Positions 15,361-25,391 of a stretch of DNA of 64,000 nucleotides are shown one piece after another; the stretch's first letter is position 1; every line of letters begins with the position of its first letter. Source of the DNA: Rhodomicrobium vannielii ATCC 17100 (GTDB lineage: Bacteria > Pseudomonadota > Alphaproteobacteria > Rhizobiales > Rhodomicrobiaceae); NCBI RefSeq assembly GCF_000166055.1, contig NC_014664.1, forward strand, positions 2,052,001-2,116,000, in the 5' to 3' direction. A model generated the notes under the pieces. The model was not told the DNA's origin. It saw nothing but the letters and a program-made list of their open reading frames with translations, and searched no databases. Made by a program: the position numbers and the translations under genes.

Positions 15361-17122
15361 TCATCTCGACAAGCCGTGGCGTTTCTCGATGATCTGTTCG
15401 AGCCGTTGCAAGGTCACCCCGCGCGTCAGTTTCGCGAACGCCTCTGCTTCCTGCAGGGTGACGGGCTTGACGATATAGCTGTCGCCTTGCTGGAGCACGA
15501 TCGCCGGGCGGCAGCGTTCTCCGGCCGCGATAGACGAAGGGACCGCGATCTGTCGGACAAAACGGTCGATGCGGCGGAAAGCCGGGGCTGCGTGCGGCGT
15601 GCTCGTTGCGCCGCGCGATGTAGTCGTCGAGGATGTCTTGCCGCTCGGCAAGCGCCGCTTGCCTCTGCGCCTCAAGGCTTCGATCTTCGAGCGTGATCTG
15701 AAGGCCGGAAACTGCCGCCGCCTTCACCACCGCCGCCTTGAACTCCGCCGTTCCCTCGATTCTGAGCGGTTGGCCTCCGAACCGCGTCGCTCCGAGATCG
15801 ATGGCGAGATAGGCCGCCTGAAGCGAAACCTCGGGCACATAAATCCTGTCGGCACTGTCGATCGCCTTGCCGCCGTCGCGCAGGTAGTAGATCGATGACC
15901 CGTTCTTCAGCACGTAAGGCTTCAGGTGGCTGTAGACGATCCGCCGCGCATCCGCGCCGCTCGGCGCCCAGGTGAAGGCGGTATTCAGCGCCTCCCGCTC
16001 CCTGCTGCGGCGCTGGAGAAGCGCGAGCGCCTGTCCATCGCCCTGCTGCGCAACGTGCGCCAGATAATCGTCGAAGCTCCAACGCGGCCAAGCGCGGCTG
16101 ACGACATCCTGTCTGTCGGACATCTCGTGGGCGATCTCTCTCGCCCGCCGCGTCATCTCCTCGCGAAGCCTTTTGAGATGATCCATCCGGCCCTCGGGCG
16201 GCCTCTTGTTTGCGCTCCTCGACCTCAAACGCTTGTACTTGTCGAGCACCGGCTGAAAGGCGTCGTTGGCGTCCTTCCTGATGCGCTGGAGTTCCTTCTC
16301 GCGCGCCCTGCGCTTCCTGATGCGGTCGAGGTGATATTGCGTCCAGAGGCGGTCGTAGACCGGATCGCGCCTCGTTGCCCGGTTGACGTGACCGGGCGCA
16401 AACGTTTGCCCATCGCCTTGAAAAGGGCCAAACCGCTTCACGAACTGGCCGATGCCGAAGGCGCGGTCGACGGTGCTGGCGCGGACGCGGCGACCGGTCT
16501 CGTCTTCGATGCATAGACCCGCGCCGCGCTGCCTGAGGGCGAGCTTTCTCGCCTCGAAGCGTCGATGCACCTCTTGCCAATCCGCCGCGCCGTCGAGCAT
16601 CGCGATCCCGACGCCCGATTTCTGGAGGTCCGCCCGAAAGGCGCGCGTGACCTCGATCGGCTGCGGGTCGGTCGATCTGCCACGAAATTTGGTCGGGTGG
16701 ATCTTGTTGATGGCGATATGCATGTGAAGGTGGTCGGTGTCGATGTGGACCGCCGACATGCGTTGATGCGCTTCGAGCCCGATGGCGGAAACGAGCCGCT
16801 CCTCGATCTTTTCCAGCACCTCGTCGCCAGGCCGCTCGTTGTCTGCGAAGCTGACGACGAGGTGGTAGGTCTTGTCCGCGCTGGCGCGCGTGTTCTGCTT
16901 TTGCGTCGCGATAATGTCGGAGAGCGCCCAGTCGGGCTCGTCCGTCCCGCAATTCGTGATCCTGATGCCGCCGACGCGACCGCCGGCGCCTGCCTTGTCG
17001 AGGATGTAATCGGATAATCGCTCGATCACCTCCTTCCGGCGCGCGCCCTTCGGGCCGAGGATATAGGTCGCAAGCCCCGTATAGCTCGACGCGACGCCGC
17101 GCTTCACGCGCTTGGCGATCAT
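15361..17122 (-). pseudogene. MOB-type relaxase with LPD7 domain, frameshifted near its C-terminus
   Basis: The N-terminal relaxase domain shows a candidate catalytic tyrosine near residue 14 and the metal-binding histidine motif HIDTDHLHMHIAINKIHP (about 125-142), which marks a TraI/VirD2-like conjugative or mobilisation relaxase. A second region (about 395-480: YVLKNGSSIYYLRDGGKAID and DLGATRFGGQPLRIEG) matches the LPD7 domain common in such proteins. Near 15590-15600 the frame changes: the zero frame becomes Pro/Arg-rich and runs to 15320, while the +1 frame continues a natural sequence (RRIDRFVRQIAVPSSIAAG and ITQ-like helices) to a stop at 15361. A real frameshift or a sequencing error would both explain this. 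The start overlaps mobC by 4 bp. Confidence 0.82.
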
Positions 17123-17403
17123 CCTTCGCGCTCGGACAGGATGCTCGCGTTCACCGCGGCTTCGAGTTCAAGCGCTGCGCGCAGTTCCGCTTCGGGCATC
17201 ATCTCCAGCTTTGCTGCCTCGAGGAAAATCGCCCGCCGCATGGTCCCGATGATCTGTGCCGCTTCATCCGGCACGCTCAGAAGCCGCGCTCTTCCCCAGG
17301 CGGAGAGGCTCAATCCCTCGGCACCGGCCCGCTCCTTCAGGGCGTTCATTTCAGACTTCGTAAGCCTAATCTTGAGCATAGACGCCCGGTTCTCATTACC
17401 CAT
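17119..17403 (-). CDS. MobC-like relaxosome accessory protein
   Basis: 94 aa. KIRLTKSEMNALKERAGAEG with LSLSAWGRARLL is the ribbon-helix-helix-like pattern of plasmid mobilisation accessory proteins that bind oriT beside the relaxase. A GAGGCAAGCG element sits just before the ATG at 17403. The stop overlaps the relaxase start in a 4-bp junction, so the pair is co-translated. Confidence 0.78.
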   Translation of the reverse strand: MGNENRASMLKIRLTKSEMNALKERAGAEGLSLSAWGRARLLSVPDEAAQIIGTMRRAIFLEAAKLEMMPEAELRAALELEAAVNASILSEREG

Positions 17404-17922
17404 CGCTTGCCTCGCAGTTTGTCAAAGGAGATGCAGTCTTCGATGATCGGCAGCACTGTCGCGCGGTCGCCAGAAAGCTCATTTGCGGTGGGACATTCGT
17501 GAAAAGAGCCATGAGATTACATAGGCCCTGATTGTCCCACTTTTTCTACTAAGTGATTGTTTTATCGCGCTTGTTCGACTCCCCTAGGGGGCGCCAAATC
17601 TTAATGGGATCAATGCGTTAGCATTCCCAACCCGCAAAAATCCCCGCATTGAATCGCATTGGGTATTCCGGAGAAATCCCAAACCTTTCTTGACGGCGTT
17701 TCCGCGCCGCGGCGGGGGCTTGCGCTCCTCGATCGCCACCTGCCAACCTGGCGCGTGACGCGTGATCTGTTGAACGCGGCGCCTCTTCGCCACGAGGAAT
17801 GGCATTAGCGAAAAATCGTTCGAACAGTCAGGCTGCGGCTGACTCGCCAGATGCGCGTTTTGTTCGAATGGCCTAGATTAAGATTGCCGCTTCTCTTGGC
17901 ATTTTGATTTTCGCTATTCAGC
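17404..17922. other. Non-coding region upstream of mob genes, possible oriT
   Basis: 519 bp with no convincing gene. An 8-bp inverted repeat GTGGGACA (17488-17495) / TGTCCCAC (17533-17540) and a second short stem AGTCAG/CTGACT near 17827-17846 lie here. The position directly upstream of mobC is where oriT is normally found, but I could not identify a nic sequence. Confidence 0.3.
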
Positions 17923-20040
17923 ATGGACGTTCACATGATCGAGAACCGCATGCCCGTTGACCTTGCTTTCCAAAACCAGGTCGCGACGCTCCCGCTTTCC
18001 GGCCTCGTCGATATGTTTCTTTCTAATGCTCACCCTAAACTCTGGCTTCCGCCAATCCAGAGATCGGTCGTCTGGAGAAACAGCCAGATCATAAATTACT
18101 GGGATAGCTTGTTTCGGGGCTATCCAAGCGGCACCGTGATGGTTCACCGAGCCGTTTCATTCGGGCGTGATAGCGAGGGCAGGACTGGAGATGTTCATCC
18201 TGAGGATTATCTCCTGTTCGATGGTCAGCAGCGCCTGGCAACCGTCTTGCTGGGCTTCGGCAAAGGTCCGCTAACAAGGGAGCGTCGGATCTGGGTCGAC
18301 CTGGGAAAGGAGCAAACGGGCGAACTGCGATTCCACCTGCGCATAAATTCGACGGGGCAACCGTTCGGCTACAGGGAAAACGAACCCAACCAGAAACTGG
18401 AATTACGAGTAAGGCGTGCTTCCTATGATAATTGGAAGGGGGAGAAGGCCGACGAAACACCTCAAGCGATTTTCGCAGGCATCCCCGATGCGTTCCCATG
18501 GCCTTATTTTGCCGATAGTGCGTGTGCCGTTCCGCTGGATCACGTGACCGCTATCTTGGTGGAAGGGGGGTGCGAGGACGCAGTGAAAAAGCTATGTGGA
18601 TACGACAACGCCAAGCCAGATGTCGTAAGCGCTCTCATTGAAGCTCTGGAAGCGGCTCTCAGCTCCACGGTGATTTTGACGCAGGTGGATCCGTCTATTG
18701 TCTCGAGATCGGACGAGTATGCTCGCCTGTTCGCTCGTATTGGCCAGGGGGGAACGTCCCTCACCAATGATGAACTGACTTACTCTCTCATCAAGTACAA
18801 GTTTCCGTTCGTGCACGACACGATGGGTGCGATCACAGAGCGGGTAGGACGTTTCGCCTCCGAGGTCGACCTTGTGCTTGGCGCATTTCGCATCTCTAAG
18901 GCCTTGGCTCCCTGGGTAGAGGCTAAGGACTGGGAGAAGACAGGCCGCCCCATCCCCCAACAGATCGACAAGCTCAATAGCGGCAATGCCGCAGCCACTA
19001 AGGATCATTTCCTTTTCCTCATCCCGGCTCAACAAACATCTGACGTTTCCGGTCAGCTTTTTAGCGCGGTTAAAAAGCTGAAGGAGGCCCTCATTTATGA
19101 CACGCAGCGAAATCCTTCAGGCCTGCCACCGATGCTGATGGCGCGCTTATCGCGCGAATTGCTTGATGTCCTTCTGCTGCTGGCCGTCCATGAAAAGGAC
19201 GTTGATTGGTCCGCGCGCAAAGAAAATATCATCGCCTTCACGCTTTACTGGCTCCTGTTCGTTGAGAACCACGAGAAAGCAGCCCTCCATGTATTCAGCG
19301 TTGCGGCGAATACGAAGCCGGGAGGCGTATCGACGGAGAGCGAGAGCCTAAAAGCCCTCATTGCCGACCTAACCAGCAAGTCTCTTTCGCGTCAGGTACC
19401 GGCGTCATGGATGTGGGATGAATATAGGAATAGGATCCTTGGTTGCGGCGGGCTCCTGACATGGGAAGATCGGTTCAAAGCGTTTGATGAAGAAGGCCGC
19501 AGTCCTGGAGCATCTTTGCGTCTTCTTTCAACTCATCAGGAGCTGATTTTACAAGCGTTGACGTGGCTTCAAAGGTCTTATCTTGCCGATAAATTCAGCA
19601 ATTACGATCCAACATCGGCGCGAGACGAAGATTTACCCGTCGATAAAGACCATCTCATCCCACAGCATATATTTGGACTCGACTTGAGGTCGACTTTTTA
19701 TCCAAAAGATTATCGGGTTAGCAAAAACTTCCGTGAGCGTCGTTGGGTTATCGGAAACTCCCTCGGCAATTTCCGACTTATTGACGCCTCAGAAAACCGT
19801 CGACGTAAAGCTACCAAGATCGATAACGAAGAGCATATAGAGGGCGGTCGCTACGATTTTATCGATGACCTTGATGCCTGGAATGGTCTGATCCGAGTTT
19901 CTCGCAAGGAAGACGAGGAGTCTGCATGGACCGAGCAGGATGCCCTATTATTCCAGCGTTTGATCGACACGCGAACCCTGGATCTTGTGCAGAAGATCGT
20001 CGAAGAGGGAGGGATTTCGAAGCTGCTTCCTGAATCATGA
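17923..20040 (+). CDS. DUF262 / HNH nuclease protein (GmrSD-like type IV restriction)
   Basis: 705 aa. The N-terminal DUF262 domain is marked by LPPIQRSVVWRNSQIINYWD (about 42-61) and the LLFDGQQRLATVLLG motif (about 97-111), which in GmrS/SspE relatives binds and hydrolyses nucleotide. The C-terminal part has VDKDHLIPQHIFG and GNSLGNFRLIDASENRRRKA, an arrangement like the DUF1524 His-Asn-His nuclease. Both halves of the GmrSD logic are therefore in one chain. Such proteins restrict phage with modified DNA or act beside DNA-modification systems; the trigger here is unknown. The start at the first ATG is uncertain because no strong ribosome site is seen. The gene converges on sbcC with a 52-bp gap. 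Confidence 0.8.
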   Translation: MDVHMIENRMPVDLAFQNQVATLPLSGLVDMFLSNAHPKLWLPPIQRSVVWRNSQIINYWDSLFRGYPSGTVMVHRAVSFGRDSEGRTGDVHPEDYLLFDGQQRLATVLLGFGKGPLTRERRIWVDLGKEQTGELRFHLRINSTGQPFGYRENEPNQKLELRVRRASYDNWKGEKADETPQAIFAGIPDAFPWPYFADSACAVPLDHVTAILVEGGCEDAVKKLCGYDNAKPDVVSALIEALEAALSSTVILTQVDPSIVSRSDEYARLFARIGQGGTSLTNDELTYSLIKYKFPFVHDTMGAITERVGRFASEVDLVLGAFRISKALAPWVEAKDWEKTGRPIPQQIDKLNSGNAAATKDHFLFLIPAQQTSDVSGQLFSAVKKLKEALIYDTQRNPSGLPPMLMARLSRELLDVLLLLAVHEKDVDWSARKENIIAFTLYWLLFVENHEKAALHVFSVAANTKPGGVSTESESLKALIADLTSKSLSRQVPASWMWDEYRNRILGCGGLLTWEDRFKAFDEEGRSPGASLRLLSTHQELILQALTWLQRSYLADKFSNYDPTSARDEDLPVDKDHLIPQHIFGLDLRSTFYPKDYRVSKNFRERRWVIGNSLGNFRLIDASENRRRKATKIDNEEHIEGGRYDFIDDLDAWNGLIRVSRKEDEESAWTEQDALLFQRLIDTRTLDLVQKIVEEGGISKLLPES

Positions 20041-20092
20041 GCTCTTATGGAGTTTTTCCGAGCCCGTTGGGATCTGAGGAACTGGAGCGCGA

Positions 20093-23000
20093 TCAGAACC
20101 GCGCTTCGATCATGCTGCCATTGGCGGCGGGGACGATTTCGAAACCATTGGGGATATGCTGGCGGACCAGCGGCACGTGTGAGATCACGCCAACAGCGCG
20201 CGTCTGACCGGCGAGGTTGTGCAGCGCGGTCAGAACGCGATCGAGCGTCCCCGACTCATTGTCGGCGTCGAGGCTGCCGAAGCCTTCGTCGATGAAGATG
20301 GTATCGAGGCGGATGGCGCCATTGGTGCTTTCAACGACGTCTGAAAGCCCGAGCGCGAGGGCGAGAGCGGCGATGAAGGTTTCGCCGCCGGAGAGGGTGG
20401 ACGTCGGACGCGTGCGCCCGGTGTAAATGTCATCCACGCACAGCCCAAGCCCCTTGCGCCCCGCGCCCTTGGTCTCGGGCTCGCGTACAAGCGTGTAGCG
20501 GTTCGCCGTCATGGGCCGCATTCTGGCGTTCGCAGCTTCGAGCACGCGGTCGAACATGGCACCGATGGCGAAGGTTTCGAGATCGACCTTGGCACCGTCC
20601 TTCCCGCTCATATAGCGGGCCAGTTCGCGAACCGGCGCTGTTTCGGCTTCCAGCTTTTCAACGTGGCGAAGGCGCGCCGTTACGTCCTTTTGCAATTTCT
20701 CGCGTGTCTCCAGCACGTGGCGCGCATCATGGCAGGCTTCATCGGCGAATTTCTGCGCCTGCTCCGCACCGTCATGCGCCTTCTTCAGGGCGTCGATGTC
20801 GGGCCGATTGAGGTCTTTCGTTGCTTCCTCGGCCTTGCGGACATCTTCTGAAGCGATGGCCACGGCGGTCGCATATCGCCTGATGTCTTCCTCCAGAGCC
20901 TCAATGCTGGCTATGAATGGCTTCGACGCCTGATAGGCTTCCGGTGAGAGACCCGCCGCCGCGCGCGCCTCGTCAAAGGCGCTCTGCGCTGCCGCAAGCT
21001 TTCTTCTGGCTTCGGCCAGATTGCTCTCGGCGTTGGTCGCATCGCGATCGGCGGCTATAAAAGCCTCTTTGGCCTTGTCTTTCGCTTCCTCAGCCGCCCT
21101 TAGCGACGCGTCATACTGCTGGATGGCCCGTTTCGCCTCATCGATGGCGCGGTCGAGCGCAGGGCTATTGCGCAGGTCGTTCGGTATCGAGGTCAAAGCC
21201 TGCTCAAGCCGCTGATTCGCAAGAGCCTTGCACGTCTCGGCCGCGTCTCGCGCCTGACGCGCCGCCTCGATATCGGAGTCGGCCTTGGCGACAGCCGCTT
21301 GAGCCTTGCCAAGGGTCGCTTCCAGAACCGCGAGGTCGCGATCAACTCCGAGCTTTTTGAGGCTCGCCTCGGCGGCTTGCAGGGTATCGCGCAACTGCGT
21401 GGAGGCCTGAGCGGGCGCTTTCAGTTCGGCAAGGTTGCGCGCGATTTGCGCATGGTGGGCTTGGGCGGTGGCGCGGGCAACGCTGGCGCGGTCGTAATGG
21501 TCTTGCGCGACCCGAAGTTTTTCCCGAGCACTCTCATAATCCGCCGCGACGCGCTCACTTTCATCGCCTCCTTCGGCAGGCGATGGATGATGCAGGGACC
21601 CGCAAACAAGACAGGGCTTGCCATCTATCAGCCGCCCCGCCAGCAACGCGGCGTGGTTTCGGAACAGGGCAGACTCCGCGTCTGTCATGGCCGCCTTTGC
21701 CGCTTCGAGTGATCGCGATGCGTCATCGAAAGCGGCGGTCTGTCTCGTAAGGCCGGCTTTAGCGGTCGCGATTTCCCGAGACTTTGTCTCAAAGGTCAGC
21801 GCAGCCGTCAGGTCAGCGTTGAGGCCGGCAATCGAAGCCCGAAGACCGGCGCGCTGAACCTGATTTCCGCGTTCCGCGTCGAGGGCGTTTTGGCACCTCA
21901 GAGCCTCATCGCGTGCGCGCGTGGCGGCGCGAGTCCCAGCGTCCAGCGTGGTATTGGTCGCATCGAGCGCAGCAATGGCGCTTGTCAGTTCATCGCGATG
22001 GGCCGCGGTGCCAAGGAGTGTTTCGCGATGCTTGAGAAGGTCGCGTTCGCGGACGCGCTTTTGCTCAAATTCATCTTTGCGCCCGGCGAGAAGCGCGTGC
22101 GCTTTCTCCCGGTCGGCGTAATTTTTTTCCGCCGCAGAACGGAGGGCGCGGGCGTTCGCGAGCGCTTCGGCGAGGTCGGCGACGCCTTTCTGTTCGATAC
22201 GCACCTGATCGTCGAACGCGACGAGGGTTTGAGCTTTCCGAGCGCTGCTGACCCTCTCGCGCTTGACGGCGAACGCGTCGGCTTTCTGCTTGAGCCCGTT
22301 CAGCGCTGAGATGGCGGCCGCGTATTGCTGGAAGCTTTTATCCTGCTGAGCTGCGGTCTGAAGTGCCGCAAAGGCGGCTGCACCTTGCGCCTTGCATGCG
22401 GTCAGTTCTTCCAGTTTCAGCTCGACGTTCTTCCGCGCCTCCTCAATGCCGATGGCAAGGGCATCCATCCCGGTAAAGCCTGCGCTTTGGAGAAGCCCCT
22501 CGCAGACGTCCCGCTGTCTTCGGACCTCCTTTTCAGCATCGTCCGCCCGCTCTTTCATGCGTTCGGTGATGCTGCGATAAAGGGAGACGTCGAAAAGCTC
22601 TCTCAAAATCCCCATCCGCTGGCTCGTATCGGCGGTGAGAAATGTTTCAAACCGGCCTTGCGGCAAGAGCACAATCTGACGGAACTGCTCGGCCTTGTAG
22701 CCCAGTAGCGCCTCGACCTTGAGATTGACGTCCCGCACCTTCCCTTCGGCTATCAGGGAGCCGGGGGCTTCATCGTTCAGTGCCTCAGCAGGCTTGCCCG
22801 TGACATCGAACAGCCTGGCTCTATGAGGTTCGCTCGTCGTGCCGCCGCCTCGTTTGGCGGGGCGCTCCTGCTCTGGCGAGCGGGCGACGCGATACTGATG
22901 GTCGCCAATCGCGAACACGAACTCCACCTGCGTCGGGAGATTCGGCGCGGCGTGGTGGGATCGAAGCGAGGCGTTATCGACCTTTTCCTTCACCGCCTCG

Positions 23001-23161
23001 CCAAACAACGCGAACGTCATCGCGTTGAAAATGCTGGACTTTCCCGACCCGGTCGAGCCGTAGATGCCGAACAGCCCGCAGTCGAGCGCATGCCGGAAGT
23101 CCACCACATGGCGGCCTGCGAAAGGGCCGAATGCCTGAATGACGAGGTAGATCGGCTTCAT
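20093..23161 (-). CDS. sbcC: Exonuclease subunit SbcC (Rad50-like ATPase)
   Basis: 1022 aa, typical length. Walker A is YGSTGSGKSSIF near residue 34, two long coiled-coil arms follow, and the zinc hook GKPCLVCGSLHH sits mid-protein. The ABC signature TLSGGETFIAALALALG and Walker B RLDTIFIDEGFGSLD are near the C-terminus. With SbcD it opens and cuts DNA hairpins and protein-blocked ends and can also attack phage DNA. It overlaps sbcD by 4 bp (ATGA) in the usual D-then-C order. Confidence 0.95.
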   Translation of the reverse strand: MKPIYLVIQAFGPFAGRHVVDFRHALDCGLFGIYGSTGSGKSSIFNAMTFALFGEAVKEKVDNASLRSHHAAPNLPTQVEFVFAIGDHQYRVARSPEQERPAKRGGGTTSEPHRARLFDVTGKPAEALNDEAPGSLIAEGKVRDVNLKVEALLGYKAEQFRQIVLLPQGRFETFLTADTSQRMGILRELFDVSLYRSITERMKERADDAEKEVRRQRDVCEGLLQSAGFTGMDALAIGIEEARKNVELKLEELTACKAQGAAAFAALQTAAQQDKSFQQYAAAISALNGLKQKADAFAVKRERVSSARKAQTLVAFDDQVRIEQKGVADLAEALANARALRSAAEKNYADREKAHALLAGRKDEFEQKRVRERDLLKHRETLLGTAAHRDELTSAIAALDATNTTLDAGTRAATRARDEALRCQNALDAERGNQVQRAGLRASIAGLNADLTAALTFETKSREIATAKAGLTRQTAAFDDASRSLEAAKAAMTDAESALFRNHAALLAGRLIDGKPCLVCGSLHHPSPAEGGDESERVAADYESAREKLRVAQDHYDRASVARATAQAHHAQIARNLAELKAPAQASTQLRDTLQAAEASLKKLGVDRDLAVLEATLGKAQAAVAKADSDIEAARQARDAAETCKALANQRLEQALTSIPNDLRNSPALDRAIDEAKRAIQQYDASLRAAEEAKDKAKEAFIAADRDATNAESNLAEARRKLAAAQSAFDEARAAAGLSPEAYQASKPFIASIEALEEDIRRYATAVAIASEDVRKAEEATKDLNRPDIDALKKAHDGAEQAQKFADEACHDARHVLETREKLQKDVTARLRHVEKLEAETAPVRELARYMSGKDGAKVDLETFAIGAMFDRVLEAANARMRPMTANRYTLVREPETKGAGRKGLGLCVDDIYTGRTRPTSTLSGGETFIAALALALGLSDVVESTNGAIRLDTIFIDEGFGSLDADNESGTLDRVLTALHNLAGQTRAVGVISHVPLVRQHIPNGFEIVPAANGSMIEARF

Positions 23162-24330
23162 GCGATCTCCAGTTCCGGCTCGCGGCTCTCAACGGCAGAG
23201 CCATGCAGCGCTTGTGCGATAAGGGCCTGCTCCGCGTCGGTCGGCGGGCTGTTGCGCGTAAATTGCAGGAATTCGGCGATGACCTCCGCCGGATCGGTCA
23301 GTTTGGTCGCGCGGGCGACACCGGGGTGGTGGGCTTCAAGAGCGATATCCTTTTCGTATTCGAGGAGGCAGGCGTTCGGATAGAACTCCCGGATGCGCTT
23401 CATCGGGTCGATCGCCCTGGCGTCGTCGGTCAGGACAATGCGAAGGAAGTCCTGGCTGGGATTCAGCGCTCCCTCGCTCAGGATGGCTTCCATCGTACCC
23501 CTGATGGTCCGTGCGCGCCGCTTCAGTTGAAACGGGATGAAGCGCTTGGCGATACCGCCATGTTCTGCCAGATCGACTAGCAGCATCCCCTTGTCGTGAT
23601 CGTCCTCGCCGAAGGCAAACGGTAGCAGCGAACCGGAATAGCAGATGTGTTCGGCACCAGCGACCGTCTGCTCCCGGTGCAGATGTCCGAGCGCCACATA
23701 ATGCGCGCCCTCGAAAACATCGACGGTGACGGTTTCGATGCCGCCGACGGCGCGGCTGAGCGAGCGCTCGCTTTCACCCACAACGGCACCGGAAACAAAG
23801 GCATGGGCGGCGATGACCCAGCGCGCACCGGCGGGCACATGCTCCTTCGCCGCGGCGACCTGAGCCCGCAAGACATCGACCGGCGCGGCGATAGCGGTGT
23901 CGTGAAAACATTCGCGTGCCGCGTATTCATAGGCGAAAGGTAGGCCCGAGATGGCGACGGGGCCGAACTCGTCTTCAAGGATGAGGGGCACTTCAATGGC
24001 GGTGAGCGGGCCGCGAACCAGCGCGCGATTGCGGCTTGCGAGCAAGCCCATGGCGCCGATGCGGTCGGCAGAATCGTGGTTCCCGGCGATGACGATGATC
24101 GCGGTTTCGGTATCTCTCACGACGCGCTGCACGAAGTCGTTGAAAAGCCGGACGGCAGCTTCAGAGGGGGCCGCGCGGTCGAACAAATCTCCGGCGATGA
24201 TGAGCGCCTGCGGCTGCTCAGCCACGATGACCGCGTACACTTGTTCGAGCACATGCGCGTGGTCGTCGTCCAGCGCGCGGCCATCGAACTGACGCCCGAG
24301 ATGCCAGTCGGCGGTGTGCAGCAATCGCAT
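23158..24330 (-). CDS. sbcD: Exonuclease subunit SbcD (Mre11-like)
   Basis: 390 aa from MRLLHTADWHLGRQFDG. The calcineurin-like metal-binding motifs appear in order: DWHLG, GDLFDRAAP, IAGNHDSADR, and GHLHREQ near the middle. The ATG at 24330 has a purine-rich GGGGGAAGAC upstream and is preferred over an extension to 24345. It is divergent from the WYL regulator, with only 77 bp between the start codons, so the two may share control. Confidence 0.95.
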   Translation of the reverse strand: MRLLHTADWHLGRQFDGRALDDDHAHVLEQVYAVIVAEQPQALIIAGDLFDRAAPSEAAVRLFNDFVQRVVRDTETAIIVIAGNHDSADRIGAMGLLASRNRALVRGPLTAIEVPLILEDEFGPVAISGLPFAYEYAARECFHDTAIAAPVDVLRAQVAAAKEHVPAGARWVIAAHAFVSGAVVGESERSLSRAVGGIETVTVDVFEGAHYVALGHLHREQTVAGAEHICYSGSLLPFAFGEDDHDKGMLLVDLAEHGGIAKRFIPFQLKRRARTIRGTMEAILSEGALNPSQDFLRIVLTDDARAIDPMKRIREFYPNACLLEYEKDIALEAHHPGVARATKLTDPAEVIAEFLQFTRNSPPTDAEQALIAQALHGSAVESREPELEIA

Positions 24331-24407
24331 TGTCTTCCCCCGCAAATCCCCTCGTGCGTCTAGTTTTTAGATGGACTGCGGAATATGGTCAAGATAACTT
24401 GTCGCTC

Positions 24408-25208
24408 ATGCACAGGAATGATCCAGCGCAGGCTTTCCGCCATGGGGCTTACGAACGGCTTCGGTTCATAGAGGACCGGCTGTTCTGGGAAGCGCGCATC
24501 AATCGCTCCGATCTCATCGAAGCCTTCGGCATTTCGCCAGCTCAGGCTGCCATCGATTTCCGCGAATACATGAAGCTTGCAGGCGAGGCGATCTCGTACG
24601 ATACGCGCGCGAAAGCCTACACCGCCTCTTCGTCCTTCGTGCCCGTTCTCGAAACCGTCGATGCGCGGGCGCGACTGGATGAACTGGCGCAAAGCGGAGA
24701 TCCGTTTACCGCGAAACTGCCGCACCTGAACCGGCCTTTGCCTGCCGATGCGGCGGCCCGCCTGAGACATGCAGCACAGAAGGGGCGGAAGGTTCTGATC
24801 GACTATCAGTCCATGACGCGTCCTGACGCTCACGAGCGCTGGATTGCGCCGTCGCGCCTTGTCAGTGACGGTGAGCGCTGGCACACGCGCGCCTGGTGCT
24901 ATGAACGGCGGGAATGGCGGGACTTTGTGCTGGCGCGGATTCTGGCCCTAAAGGCCGATGAACCTGCCGGAGAGGTTCCCAGCGATGATGAGTGGAACAC
25001 TCAAATCGCGATTATCCTGAAACCCGCGTCGTGGCTCTCGGACGCTCAGAAGGCCGCCGTTGCTTGCGAGTACGCCATGAGCGACGGGAGCCTTCGCATC
25101 GTCATTCCAAAAGCCTTGCGCCTCTACGCGATGCGGCGCTGGGGGCTGCACCAGAAGGATAGCAGGCTGGAACTCGCCGAGGAATGCGTCGTCGATGCAT
25201 GCAGTTGA
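24408..25208 (+). CDS. WYL-domain transcriptional regulator (BrxR/CapW-like)
   Basis: 266 aa. The N-terminal helix-turn-helix region (RLRFIEDRLFWEARINRSDL then IEAFGISPAQAAIDFREYM) and the central WYL region (KVLIDYQSMTRPDAHERWIA and VSDGERWHTRAWCYERREWR) match the WYL regulators often found controlling phage-defence genes. A winged C-terminal portion follows. A TTG at 24399 is an alternative start. It is transcribed away from sbcDC and may repress that promoter until a damage or nucleotide signal binds the WYL pocket (inference). Confidence 0.85.
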   Translation: MHRNDPAQAFRHGAYERLRFIEDRLFWEARINRSDLIEAFGISPAQAAIDFREYMKLAGEAISYDTRAKAYTASSSFVPVLETVDARARLDELAQSGDPFTAKLPHLNRPLPADAAARLRHAAQKGRKVLIDYQSMTRPDAHERWIAPSRLVSDGERWHTRAWCYERREWRDFVLARILALKADEPAGEVPSDDEWNTQIAIILKPASWLSDAQKAAVACEYAMSDGSLRIVIPKALRLYAMRRWGLHQKDSRLELAEECVVDACS

Positions 25209-25374
25209 GGGGCGATCCAGGCGAATGCCAACTGCTGGCGACCTTGGTCTTACAGTGGCGTGCAGCTTCTATTTTCTCTTCTATCCCCGGCCGCGACGAT
25301 CATCGCCATGGCGATGATGGATCACACCCCCACCCAATAAAAAGAAAACACAACGATTCAATGATTTGAAAGGT

Positions 25375-25391
25375 ATTGGCGCCCCGTAGGA
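25375..25391. repeat. attL-like 17-bp direct repeat (copy of tRNA-Glu 3' end)
   Basis: ATTGGCGCCCCGTAGGA is identical to 40569-40585, where it forms the 3' end of tRNA-Glu. It marks the distal junction of the integrated island. Confidence 0.85.

Noticed and set aside
15672-16952. 426-codon minus-strand frame within the relaxase
   Set aside because: Alternative frame of the relaxase gene, extremely Arg/Gln-rich; GC-bias artefact.
20041-20092. Small gene between the DUF262 protein and sbcC
   Set aside because: The candidate frame from 20047 lies mostly over sbcC in antisense and lacks any signal.
25375-25391. Partial tRNA gene at the left island end
   Set aside because: Only the 3' terminal 15-17 bases match tRNA-Glu; this is an attachment-site copy and not a tRNA gene.
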